A stretch of 42,872 bases of DNA from Thermoplasmata archaeon (GTDB taxonomy: Archaea; Thermoplasmatota; Penumbrarchaeia; JAEHCK01): positions 1 through 42,872 of the forward strand of contig JAEHCK010000026.1 in assembly GCA_020696345.1 (NCBI GenBank), written 5' to 3'. This document shows, piece by piece, positions 1 through 8,529 of the stretch. The first letter of the stretch is position 1. Every line of letters starts with the position of its first letter. The translations under genes were made by a program, and so were the position numbers. The notes under the pieces were generated by a model that worked only from the letters and a program-made list of their open reading frames with translations, was not told where the DNA came from and did not search any database.

Positions 1-6
1 AAGTGC

Positions 7-22
7 TTGCCCCTTGGGGCAA
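7..22. terminator. Short GC-rich hairpin at window start
   Basis: A 7-bp perfect stem (TTGCCCC / GGGGCAA) closes on a 2-nt loop. It lies about 85 bases before the open frame of the DrmB-like gene. It could end an upstream transcript, but no T-tract follows, so the role is uncertain. Confidence 0.25.
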
Positions 23-243
23 ACGCGCCGCTACGGGTCCAAAAATACATTAGACGTTTATCAAATTTCATCCAGAACCTAAAGGATCTGGAATTCATTT
101 GATAGAGCAACCTATCGGTCACTCAAAAAGATATTAAAAAATTTAAATTAGTTTCCAATATCGATGACGAGATAGACGACTATAGTGGATTACATAAGAT
201 TTATCCAAGAACATTTGTATGTAAAGAATGTGGAGACCTTAGA

Positions 244-1746
244 ATGATTAAAGGCACCAATTGGATAACTTTTAATCCAAAAGAGTGTAAAATAAATTCA
301 TGTGATGGTGAATATGAACAAGTGTCAATTTTGATGTTTTGTAAACAATGTGGAAATGTCGTGCCTTTTTATTATTATTGTGAGAAGAATCACTTGATTC
401 GTCTTGAACGTAAAGAAAAAGATGCCTTAACATCGTGGAAGGTAAAATGTATAACATGTAACAAAGAGGGAATTGATCCTTTTAGATTTCCTTGTAAACA
501 TAAAGATAGAGGCGGAAATGTAATTTGTAATAAAGAACCAACGAAATTCAAACCCCTCACAATAAAAGAAGGGGGGATTTACACACCTGTAGTTACGACT
601 TGTATAGATATCCCACCGACTGAGAGTGTCGAACTTGAAGATTTGGAATATCTACTACTTGGTTTACATCTTGGCAAATTTGAAAAGATATCTAAAAAAA
701 TAGGATCTAACGTAAATCTCTCAAGAGTTGAAAGTTTCCTTCGGACATATAAAGACCAAAACATTAAAAACATGATGTTCACAACAGATCCTATGTTCTC
801 TGGGTTACCTCCTGAGGAAAAAGAAACAGAGTGGAAAAAGAAATGGTTCATAGATATAATCGAGAGAGAAATCAAAAACCTGAAGAATATATACAACGAG
901 GGCAATTTAGAGGGCCTCAATGATTATTTTGCGATCAAAGGTGCCTTCTCAGATGGAGAAACAGATATAATGCCATACGATAGATATATTGAATCGATTA
1001 ACGATGCTACACGTAAAAAGATGTTAAAAGCAAGTTATGGATCATTCAAACAGAAGTTTGGTATTGAAAATGTCACATACATTTCTAAAATTAATCTAAT
1101 ATCTTCTTGTGTAGGGTTAATATATGGTATTAACAAGTTTTACGAGCCGGGTTTTGTCTCTCACTTTAACCCAATATGGGTAGATGACAGGAAAAAAGAG
1201 AAAATGATTAGTTACTCATATCCTTTCGAAACCGAAGGCATCTTAATTGAGTTTGATAGAATGAAAGTGTGTAATTGGTTGATAGACAACGGAATATTGG
1301 TGGGAGTGAAAAAACCAACGATTGAAAGCGAGGCAACAGGTATTCTACTCAAAATAGACTCTAATACCGCCGAATATACTGCCTTAAAAACACTCATCCA
1401 CACATTATCTCATACCCTCATAAACCGGTCATCACTTTACACAGGGCTTGACAGTGACTCATGTAGTGAATTATTATTTGTAAATAATGCTGCCATTCTA
1501 ATTTACGCCACATCAAACATAAACATTGGCGGGTTTGCTTTTGTATTTGAACATTCATTAATGGACTGGTTCAGAGAAATAAAACTCGAAATAAGCGAAT
1601 GCACATTTGATCCCACTTGCATATTTGAAAAAGGCGCATGTTTCTCTTGTCTGTACCTCCCAGAATATGTTTGTTCCGAATTCAATAAAGATTTGGATAG
1701 AGATGTGTTCATGGGTTCAAGAAGATATAGTACTCCATACTGGTGA
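244..1746 (+). CDS. drmB: DrmB-like DUF1998 protein (DISARM defence), N-terminally incomplete
   Basis: This matches the C-terminal two thirds of the DUF1998/DrmB family, a DISARM anti-phage component that works with the DrmA helicase. Residues 12-100 hold several Cys pairs (CKQC, CITC) of zinc-ribbon type. They are followed by GGIYTP and a CIDIPP segment as in DrmB. Near residue 387 lies LIHTLSHTLI, and residues 453-477 carry the family's terminal Cys cluster (C453, C459, C466, C469, C477). The reading frame stays open upstream to a TGA-TAG pair at 100-105. The stretch just before the ATG encodes FVCKECG, so homology begins before position 244 with no ATG available. The N-terminus is therefore lost, frameshifted, or started from a rare codon. 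PLD and DrmE-like genes follow directly. Confidence 0.7.
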   Translation: MIKGTNWITFNPKECKINSCDGEYEQVSILMFCKQCGNVVPFYYYCEKNHLIRLERKEKDALTSWKVKCITCNKEGIDPFRFPCKHKDRGGNVICNKEPTKFKPLTIKEGGIYTPVVTTCIDIPPTESVELEDLEYLLLGLHLGKFEKISKKIGSNVNLSRVESFLRTYKDQNIKNMMFTTDPMFSGLPPEEKETEWKKKWFIDIIEREIKNLKNIYNEGNLEGLNDYFAIKGAFSDGETDIMPYDRYIESINDATRKKMLKASYGSFKQKFGIENVTYISKINLISSCVGLIYGINKFYEPGFVSHFNPIWVDDRKKEKMISYSYPFETEGILIEFDRMKVCNWLIDNGILVGVKKPTIESEATGILLKIDSNTAEYTALKTLIHTLSHTLINRSSLYTGLDSDSCSELLFVNNAAILIYATSNINIGGFAFVFEHSLMDWFREIKLEISECTFDPTCIFEKGACFSCLYLPEYVCSEFNKDLDRDVFMGSRRYSTPYW

Positions 1747-1750
1747 TGGA

Positions 1751-2599
1751 ATGAAAATAGAGGTTGAAAAGAAATACCAGAATCTTTTCGATACTTTAAT
1801 AGAGATACTTCTCCAAAACCCACATATAAGAATAGATCAACTAAAGAAAAAAGTCCTGACTAACCATTCGGTCAATGATGAAGTAATAGATGAAATAATA
1901 TACTATCTCCTTTCAAAAAATTGTCTAGCAATCGTTGAGCCCAGTAAAAGATTTGAAAGAACCAATATTAAATTAATTGAGAAACCAGAAATTGAATTAA
2001 AAGATGATCATGTGAGAGAGGAGTACCCTAAGATACTCATAAGCCTTCCTCCCTACAATATTTTTGGATTAGAAACAGAATTAAGACAATTAGATTTTCC
2101 AATCAATACTCTGAAAGAAGAATTTCAAAAACTATTTGAGAAGGCAAATCATAGCATCTATATCTGCTCGCCTTTCCTTGAATATAATGGCTTTGATACC
2201 TATTTACCCACGCTTCTATCCAAAGTAAAAGATGGTGTAGATATTAAAATCATTGCAAGACAGATAAGTATTACAGATCCAGATACCAGATATGAGCAAA
2301 TAAAAAGAATACAAAAAACCTTTGAAAAGAAAAAAGCCCCGATATCTATACGCAATTATCACTTTTTTAAGGAAAGAGGAGTTGTTAGCAGCACTCATGC
2401 AAAAATGATAGTCTGCGATTATGAATATGCGTATGTAGGAAGTGGAGAGCTTAGGAGAAATTCATTTGATAAAAACTTCGAAATAGGTGTCATTTTGAAA
2501 GGAGAAAAAGCCTATCAACTAGGGAAAATATTTGATAAGATGTTTTCGATATCAATTGATTTTCTAATACAGGAGGATAAAAATGGAACCGTGGTATGA
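1751..2599 (+). CDS. drmC: DrmC-like phospholipase D-family protein
   Basis: A 282-residue protein with a helical, winged-helix-like N-terminus (about 1-65) and a single PLD-type C-terminal domain. The HxKxxxxD motif is HAKMIVCD (H216, K218, D223), followed by YVGSGELRRNSFDKNFEIGV, the usual second half of an HKD site. PLD proteins of this length next to a DUF1998 protein are DrmC in DISARM. The ATG at 1751 is chosen because GGTGAT overlapping the upstream stop codon (1742-1747) is a good archaeal Shine-Dalgarno. Its frame is open further upstream, but that part lies inside drmB. The gap to drmB is 4 nt and the 3' end overlaps the next gene by 17 nt, so the three genes form one operon. Confidence 0.72.
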   Translation: MKIEVEKKYQNLFDTLIEILLQNPHIRIDQLKKKVLTNHSVNDEVIDEIIYYLLSKNCLAIVEPSKRFERTNIKLIEKPEIELKDDHVREEYPKILISLPPYNIFGLETELRQLDFPINTLKEEFQKLFEKANHSIYICSPFLEYNGFDTYLPTLLSKVKDGVDIKIIARQISITDPDTRYEQIKRIQKTFEKKKAPISIRNYHFFKERGVVSSTHAKMIVCDYEYAYVGSGELRRNSFDKNFEIGVILKGEKAYQLGKIFDKMFSISIDFLIQEDKNGTVV

Positions 2600-5165
2600 A
2601 AAAATTCCAGAAATAAGAACTTATAATCCTAATCCGAAGGGCTCACCAGACAATCCAATACTTTCAAAAAGAATGAGTCCTCTTACCAATCTATTCCTTA
2701 ATACTTTCTGGAACATATTAGAAAGAAGAAATCTTATTATTGCAATTCCAGACACATTTTTACGTCCGATACCACTTTTGTCATACTTGTACGCTTATAA
2801 GCAAAATAAGAGTGTAATCGTTTTTACTAAGAAAGTTGGTAACGAAATTCTGTATTTTAAGGATTATTACCTTTTAAATTCAGGTGATTACTTGTTCAGC
2901 AAAGTACCTTTAGGAACTATGTCTGAAAATGATATTAATGCAAAAATCTATTTGCCAAGGGCAACAAAAAGATATTATAAAAGAAAATATGTTGAAACGC
3001 AAAAAAAAAGGTTTTTAAACAGAGATGAACCAAAAATATTTCTGTATTATGACGAACACAGCAATCGCATTTCTAACGCCATCGAAAAAATCACATTAGA
3101 TGAGGGCAAATTAAACGATCTAAACGTTGATATTGAGATTGGCCTAGTGATATTTGAAAATATAGACCGTTTCGTTCATTCTTCATATTCATCAGAGATA
3201 TTTCTTAAATGGATATCCTCTCTTTTAGAGAGAAACGTGAGAGTAATTTTTCATTTTTCTAATCCACTTTCAAAATATATACAACTGCTAAAAGAACGCA
3301 CGGATTCATTTGTATTACAATTTGAACCCAGTTTTTTAAGACATAATATCAAGCTTAAAGAAGCCTCATTATCCTATTTCGAAGCAATTCCACAGGAAGA
3401 TAGAGAATTTCTCAATAAATATAATATTGATAAACCTTTCTTTTATACTAGCATAACAGAAATTGAGATGTTATCTCCACCGTTACTTTTGGGAAATATT
3501 GATGAATATTATCAAAGAGGAAGATTATTACAAGACAAAATTAACGAGGAGGAATTGGTTAACAAAAGACAATATTATTCTCTTTTAAATATACTATTTA
3601 ATCTTCGCAATCTGAGTATCAATCCTTCAAAGTATAAAGGTTCTTTTTATGATCCTGATCTTGGCTATCAGCATTATACTATACCCTACATGATAAAAAA
3701 AATAAAAGAGCACATCTCGGATGAAAAAACACACAATCAAGTATATCTAGAAGATATAATATCTGAGATATATTGTTTATATTCAGAATTAAGAGAGTGT
3801 AAAAGATATGGGGAAAATGGCACGTACTCTAGAATCGCTAAAGATTATCAAATGTTGCAACTTTTAAACGATAATATCAATTGCGAAAAAGATGATTCTC
3901 ATATAATTTTGGCTACTTACACACGATTTTCCAACGAAAGAACCAAACTTAAGACTGAGACAGAGAAACTGGGATTTGATAATGGCTTTGATATAGAATA
4001 CATCGGTAGACTAAGCAGGCAATATTTCGATAGGACAAAGACTACATTAATATTGCCAGGACCGCTTAGGTTAAAACATATGCCTGAATTGTTTCGACCA
4101 TACCATAAGATAATTATGGTTACATATGATGGAAAAAATTATGAGATTGGGGATGACCAAATTGATCTATTTTATACTTACTCCCAACAGCGAGAAGACA
4201 GGGCAATGAGCTATTTAGAAGAGATTTATACGGATATTGGTCTTCATAAGGATGGGTTGTTTAGGGATTACTACGATAGAAAAACTGATCCTAAAGTGGA
4301 GGAGCTAGAAGTTACAATAGAAGAAGATCCAAAGGGCGTGGGGGGAGATCCTTTGATGGTTAGGATTAGGAAGTTACTGAGTGCACGAAACAGCCAAATC
4401 TCAAGGGAATATCTCCATGATAATGAAGATGCAGAGCGTATCGAACAAAAAATTACCGAGTTAGAGCAGGAAGATGACATATACCAGATAGAGGAGACAA
4501 ATGAATATTATAGGGTAACTCTAGAAAAATTTGACGACAGTACGAGAATTAATCGTAATCTGCCTGTAAACAAAAGCTATCTTTATCTCAAAGACATGGA
4601 TGATGAAGTCCAAGAAGGTTATCCCACAGATTTCAAGATAAATAATTTTATAGTGATTATAGGGAATGATGAAAGGAAAACATTTCTAGATACAATAATA
4701 GAAATATTTGGCCTAGAAGACTCTATAAATAAGCGTTTGTTGACAATGTGGAAAGAGAAACTAAGGAATTTTATTGATACACAAAGTCTGTCTTATGCCC
4801 AGGGTCACAGGATGTTTATAGAAAATGGGGGCACCATAAGCTATCCTGAGTTTTTAAACTGGGTAAAAGGAAATGTTATTGGACCAGATGATCCTGATGA
4901 TTTAGTCATCCTTGGAAAAATGATGGATGAAGAAGAACTGATAGAGAACCATGAACTCATAAATCAGGAGGTTGAGGATTTAAGGAATATACACAAAATA
5001 ACAGGTAGAAAAGTTCGAAAAATAATCAAGGAGTTGTTAAGAGGCGAGTTAAATCAATCAGAATTAAGTTTCGAAGAATATATGCTGTATGAACAGATTC
5101 ATAATAATATTTACCGAATAATTGAGATAGAGAAAATGATCAAGGATGAGGAAGATGTTAAATGA
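2583..5165 (+). CDS. Large DrmE-like DISARM-associated protein
   Basis: An 860-residue protein translated from an ATG six bases after a perfect AGGAGG (2571-2576), which lies inside the end of the PLD gene. The N-terminal third resembles a degenerate NTPase fold: a strand-rich start with LIIAIPDTFLRPIPL, a KSVIVFTKK strand, and LVIFENIDRF where a Walker B strand would be, but no canonical P-loop. The C-terminal third is helical, with MWKEKL...Y...FLNWVKG...GPDDPDDL and a final LRNIHKITGRKVRKI. Position after DrmB and DrmC, length and general layout fit DrmE of class 2 DISARM. I recognise it by context and pattern, not by a firm motif. An unrelated defence ATPase relic is possible. Confidence 0.5.
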   Translation: MEPWYEKIPEIRTYNPNPKGSPDNPILSKRMSPLTNLFLNTFWNILERRNLIIAIPDTFLRPIPLLSYLYAYKQNKSVIVFTKKVGNEILYFKDYYLLNSGDYLFSKVPLGTMSENDINAKIYLPRATKRYYKRKYVETQKKRFLNRDEPKIFLYYDEHSNRISNAIEKITLDEGKLNDLNVDIEIGLVIFENIDRFVHSSYSSEIFLKWISSLLERNVRVIFHFSNPLSKYIQLLKERTDSFVLQFEPSFLRHNIKLKEASLSYFEAIPQEDREFLNKYNIDKPFFYTSITEIEMLSPPLLLGNIDEYYQRGRLLQDKINEEELVNKRQYYSLLNILFNLRNLSINPSKYKGSFYDPDLGYQHYTIPYMIKKIKEHISDEKTHNQVYLEDIISEIYCLYSELRECKRYGENGTYSRIAKDYQMLQLLNDNINCEKDDSHIILATYTRFSNERTKLKTETEKLGFDNGFDIEYIGRLSRQYFDRTKTTLILPGPLRLKHMPELFRPYHKIIMVTYDGKNYEIGDDQIDLFYTYSQQREDRAMSYLEEIYTDIGLHKDGLFRDYYDRKTDPKVEELEVTIEEDPKGVGGDPLMVRIRKLLSARNSQISREYLHDNEDAERIEQKITELEQEDDIYQIEETNEYYRVTLEKFDDSTRINRNLPVNKSYLYLKDMDDEVQEGYPTDFKINNFIVIIGNDERKTFLDTIIEIFGLEDSINKRLLTMWKEKLRNFIDTQSLSYAQGHRMFIENGGTISYPEFLNWVKGNVIGPDDPDDLVILGKMMDEEELIENHELINQEVEDLRNIHKITGRKVRKIIKELLRGELNQSELSFEEYMLYEQIHNNIYRIIEIEKMIKDEEDVK

Positions 5166-5748
5166 AAATCCTTCTGGTTGAAACCAAGTTTCCAGTTCCT
5201 CCGAAAAATAAAAATCATAAAGATATTTTTCCGATAGGTCTGTTAAAGCTTGCGGCTATGTATAAGGTGAGGAGATACCGTGTAAAACTTATTAGAGATG
5301 AACTTACAAAAAAGAGATTATAAAGATTGGGGGTGGTAGATGGAATAGACCAGATGAAATCATAATTACAAACTTTTTTATTTATTAAAAGAGCATGTAG
5401 TTAACTGTATTGACAATTATCGCAAGTTATACTCTCTGCAAAAATTACGGTAGGTGGTATTTATACATCTCTTATGCTAGATGTAAGTGCATCTCTGGTG
5501 TTGATGAGGTGTGGGTTGGAATCTATCCTGAAGCAGAAAAATACAATACGACATACGAGTTAATCGAGCAAAATCCATATATGTTGGATTAGCTAATAAT
5601 ATATTTATTCAGGGGATGTCCTCAACAATTCGATTTTTGCGTACATGGAAAATTGAACATACTTTTATCATTAAAAGCAGTATTAAATATGAGATATTAA
5701 AGAAAAAAATAGTTTTTTGTGACAATAACATCTTAATTAATTTTTTAT
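5162..5748 (+). pseudogene. Decayed radical SAM gene, paralogue of the gene at 5737-6909
   Basis: The ATG overlaps the DrmE-like stop codon as ATGA, so this was the fourth gene of the DISARM-like operon. The first frame reads MKILLVETKFPVPP...IFPIGLLKLAAMY and stops at TAA near 5323. Pieces in shifted frames continue to align in order with the intact minus-strand radical SAM protein: RPDEIIITNFF with RKPKEIWVTSLY, KITVGGIYTSLM with PIKLGGIYASLL, GIYPEAEKYNTTYELI with GIIPEVEKYKPDYSLV, a broken RGC...FC cluster, and KKKIVFCDNNILIN with HKRIIFWDNNILAS. Similarity ends at the 3' end of the convergent intact copy. Several frameshifts and stops make it non-functional. Confidence 0.8.
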
Positions 5749-6909
5749 CCCAATCTTAGAGATGAAATCATCACTCAATGAATTTCCAAATTTAGGATTT
5801 CTTGGACGAATTTGATTCGAAATTTTATTTTTATTTAATATTGTATTTTTAATTGATTCACGCCAATTTATTGGCCAAACCTCAAAAGCTTCATTAAAAT
5901 TATTTGCTTTCTCAATTTTTTCTACCAATCTGTTATATGGAGGAAAAGCTCCACCATATCCCATTACTCGGCGAGCTCTGGCCAAATAATCCAATTCTTC
6001 TTTTGTCCAATTCTTACTTATAAAAGTATTTTTTTTCAAACAATCAGTAGGTTGATAACGCATTGGATAACAAACTACACCCCATTTGAATGCATCTCTG
6101 ACTTTTTCAAGGAATTTCTCTGGTGTATCTTTATAATTAAATAATACATATAATAAAACATTTCGACCCCTAACACCGTTTTCCTTTAATATGGATATTG
6201 CATTTTCCAATCGTTTTTTATAAGAAGATGAATCATAACCAAATCTATATAAAGGAATTTTTAATTTCGAAAGGTTTTCGCCAAGTTCATTTGTAATTAA
6301 CCTTGAATCTAATCCTTGATTAAAATCTACTTTTTTACCTAATTTATAGAGTTCATCAATTATTTTAAAAATATTTGGTGAAGCCAAAATATTGTTATCC
6401 CAAAAAATTATTCGTTTATGAAATAATTCTATATAATCATAGATCGAGTCGATTTCTGATCTAAACTTCCCTTCGAGTTTTGGTACTGCACAAAAGGGGC
6501 ATTTATTTATGCATCCCCTTGAAGTAAATAGGATACTACCATCCCAATTAGGAACTAATGAGTAATCTGGTTTATATTTTTCTACTTCTGGAATAATACC
6601 CTCAATTATCTCCGCTCCACTATTTTTTGCATGGTTAGGTAATAAACTTGCATAAATTCCACCAAGTTTAATCGGGACATTTTGAAATTTAGATTGATAA
6701 TATTTTATTGCTCTATGAACTGGTTTCCAGGCATAAGTATATAAACTTGTTACCCAGATTTCTTTTGGCTTTCTTTTAATCGGAGCTTCTCCATAAACAA
6801 GTTTAGTTTTGTATCCCTTGTTTTTCATATATGAAGAAATTTTTAATAGACCAAGGGGTGGAAAACGTGTATGATATTTTGGTTGGACTAATAGAATATA
6901 TTTTGACAT
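5737..6909 (-). CDS. Radical SAM protein with B12-binding-like N-terminus
   Basis: A 390-residue enzyme. Residues 1-110 form an alternating strand/helix domain like the cobalamin-binding N-terminus of B12-type radical SAM proteins (ILLVQPK, GLLKISSYMKNKGY, GGIYASLLPNHA), but no DxHxxG cobalamin-ligand motif is seen. The 4Fe-4S cluster motif CxxxCxxC is C133, C137, C140 in SRGCINKCPFC. Residues 155-300 complete the barrel. The substrate cannot be told from sequence. It is the last gene of a minus-strand operon behind a GHKL ATPase (42-nt gap) and a Cys-cluster protein. A decayed paralogue sits at its 3' side, convergent and attached to DISARM-like genes. Confidence 0.78.
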   Translation of the reverse strand: MSKYILLVQPKYHTRFPPLGLLKISSYMKNKGYKTKLVYGEAPIKRKPKEIWVTSLYTYAWKPVHRAIKYYQSKFQNVPIKLGGIYASLLPNHAKNSGAEIIEGIIPEVEKYKPDYSLVPNWDGSILFTSRGCINKCPFCAVPKLEGKFRSEIDSIYDYIELFHKRIIFWDNNILASPNIFKIIDELYKLGKKVDFNQGLDSRLITNELGENLSKLKIPLYRFGYDSSSYKKRLENAISILKENGVRGRNVLLYVLFNYKDTPEKFLEKVRDAFKWGVVCYPMRYQPTDCLKKNTFISKNWTKEELDYLARARRVMGYGGAFPPYNRLVEKIEKANNFNEAFEVWPINWRESIKNTILNKNKISNQIRPRNPKFGNSLSDDFISKIGIKN

Positions 6910-6951
6910 TATAATTCCATATTAATTTTATTACTCTTTAATTTTAAATCA

Positions 6952-8526
6952 TTATTTGGGTCCTTCTATGATTATTTTTCGAAGGTTTTTTTCAAATTTT
7001 CGTATATCTTCATTATTAAATGTTTTTTCTAAAGCTCTAAAAATTAATTCAAATAGAATTAAATCTTTACTTGTGACAACATAATGACCTTTTAAACTTT
7101 CCACAAACTTTTTTACATTTGGCGTTGAAACTTTCTTTTTCTTTTTTTTCTTCTTCTTTGGTTTTGTTTCTTCAACTACATTCGTTTTTTCTTCAGCATC
7201 AAAGATCTCTTCAATGCCTCCTGCTAATGAATTAACTAGTTCTTCTACTTTTAAATTTAAACTTTTAAAAGTTTTTTTTGCATCAATTTTTGTACCTTTT
7301 GGAAAATTATTTTTATCAATATCACTTTTTATCAAATTTGAAAGCCGTCTACCTTCAGCAATTCCATCTATTATTTCTTCACGATTATCGAAAACTTTTT
7401 TAATAAATCCTTTTGCGTTTTCCATTTTTCTTTCTGCAGATTGTGAATAACTTTTTTTTCGTGCTTCTTTGCATGCGGAATCTAAAATTTTTATCACTTC
7501 ATTAATAAATATTTTTGTTATTACTCCAGATTCTAAATCGTTACGTTCAGAATTTGGTTTGATTCTTGAATCTAATATGTGAAACTCGCCTGTTACCCAT
7601 CTTAAAGGAATTGGATCTGATAAAGATAGATTTGTTAATGTTTTTCTATGTTCATCGCCTATAGTAAAGGACATTAATTTATAGATGGGTACTCTTGCTT
7701 CTTCTTCAGGTAGAATTCCACTTCCAACGCTATACCAATAAAAAGCTAAAGGATTTTTTTCCTCAGAGGATGACATTATTAATCCCATTTTTGGTCGATC
7801 CAATTCATCTAATTTTTCTGGGGGCCTAAATAATGAATCACCATTCAATGAGATCTCAATGGTTTTATAATTTAAAACATTATTATTGAGATTATTTTCA
7901 ATTTCATCAGAATAATAAAAATTTGGATTTAACGGTAAAGGAACAATTTGTTTTAAATAATTATTAAGGGATTTATTGTCTAAAATTGAACTAAAGTGAG
8001 GTAGAATACCTCTAAGTTCAACTCTTGTTCCACCTAATGAGGGGTCTGGAGCAACTGGAATAGAAATAAAAACTCTTTTCGATAAAGAATCAGTAAGAGG
8101 CATCTTATGGTTTTTCATGTCTTTGGAAATTCCAGCAGCGTCAATAACTAAAACTCTTCCCATTTCTTCTCCTTTTCTTTTAGTAAAAATTACGATTTCT
8201 TCACATATAGATATTCCAGACCAAATACCTATACCCCTAAAACCCACTGATATAGAATCTTCTTTATGTGATATACCTATATCTGTTGCTTTGTTAATAT
8301 CGGATTTTAACATACCAGGTGAATTTCCGGTGATTATGATCATATCCGCATGAGTTTCAATTTTAATTTTTGTTGCACCAGCATCATACTCATTTTGAAT
8401 ATATTCTCTGATTACATTTTTTGGGTCCCTATATAGACCTTGTGTAATGCTTTCTAAGAGCATAATCCCTATTTTCTTTGCATCAAATTTTATTTCTTTT
8501 AACATATCTTTTCTATATTCGGTCAT
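6952..8526 (-). CDS. GHKL (Hsp90-like) ATPase with altered nucleotide-binding loop
   Basis: A 524-residue protein of the GHKL fold shared by Hsp90, MutL and MORC. The N-box is REYIQNEYDAG (E41, N45, D48, with A49-G50). The G2 loop is GFRGIGIWSG (about 95-104), and a later GGTRVELRG supports the fold. The G1 motif, normally DxGxG with an Asp that reads adenine, is GNSPGM (67-72) here, so the Asp is Gly and the first Gly is Ser. Residues about 450-465 are a lysine-rich linker that includes a run of nine lysines, followed by a small helical C-terminal domain. It begins 3 nt after the upstream gene. A role in defence is inferred from context only. Confidence 0.75.
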   Translation of the reverse strand: MTEYRKDMLKEIKFDAKKIGIMLLESITQGLYRDPKNVIREYIQNEYDAGATKIKIETHADMIIITGNSPGMLKSDINKATDIGISHKEDSISVGFRGIGIWSGISICEEIVIFTKRKGEEMGRVLVIDAAGISKDMKNHKMPLTDSLSKRVFISIPVAPDPSLGGTRVELRGILPHFSSILDNKSLNNYLKQIVPLPLNPNFYYSDEIENNLNNNVLNYKTIEISLNGDSLFRPPEKLDELDRPKMGLIMSSSEEKNPLAFYWYSVGSGILPEEEARVPIYKLMSFTIGDEHRKTLTNLSLSDPIPLRWVTGEFHILDSRIKPNSERNDLESGVITKIFINEVIKILDSACKEARKKSYSQSAERKMENAKGFIKKVFDNREEIIDGIAEGRRLSNLIKSDIDKNNFPKGTKIDAKKTFKSLNLKVEELVNSLAGGIEEIFDAEEKTNVVEETKPKKKKKKKKKVSTPNVKKFVESLKGHYVVTSKDLILFELIFRALEKTFNNEDIRKFEKNLRKIIIEGPK

Positions 8527-8529
8527 TGA

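Noticed and set aside
272..457. Open frames opposite or out of frame with drmB, such as 272-457, 579-920 and 1212-1403 on the minus strand
   Set aside because: They lie fully inside a gene with recognised motifs, have no ribosome site and unusual composition.
1607..1750. Longer N-terminus for the PLD gene starting at 1607
   Set aside because: It overlaps drmB coding sequence, and GGTGAT directly precedes the ATG at 1751.
5410..5592. A 60-residue plus-strand gene at 5410-5592
   Set aside because: Its sequence aligns with residues about 98-125 of the neighbouring radical SAM protein, so it is a piece of the pseudogene at 5162-5748.
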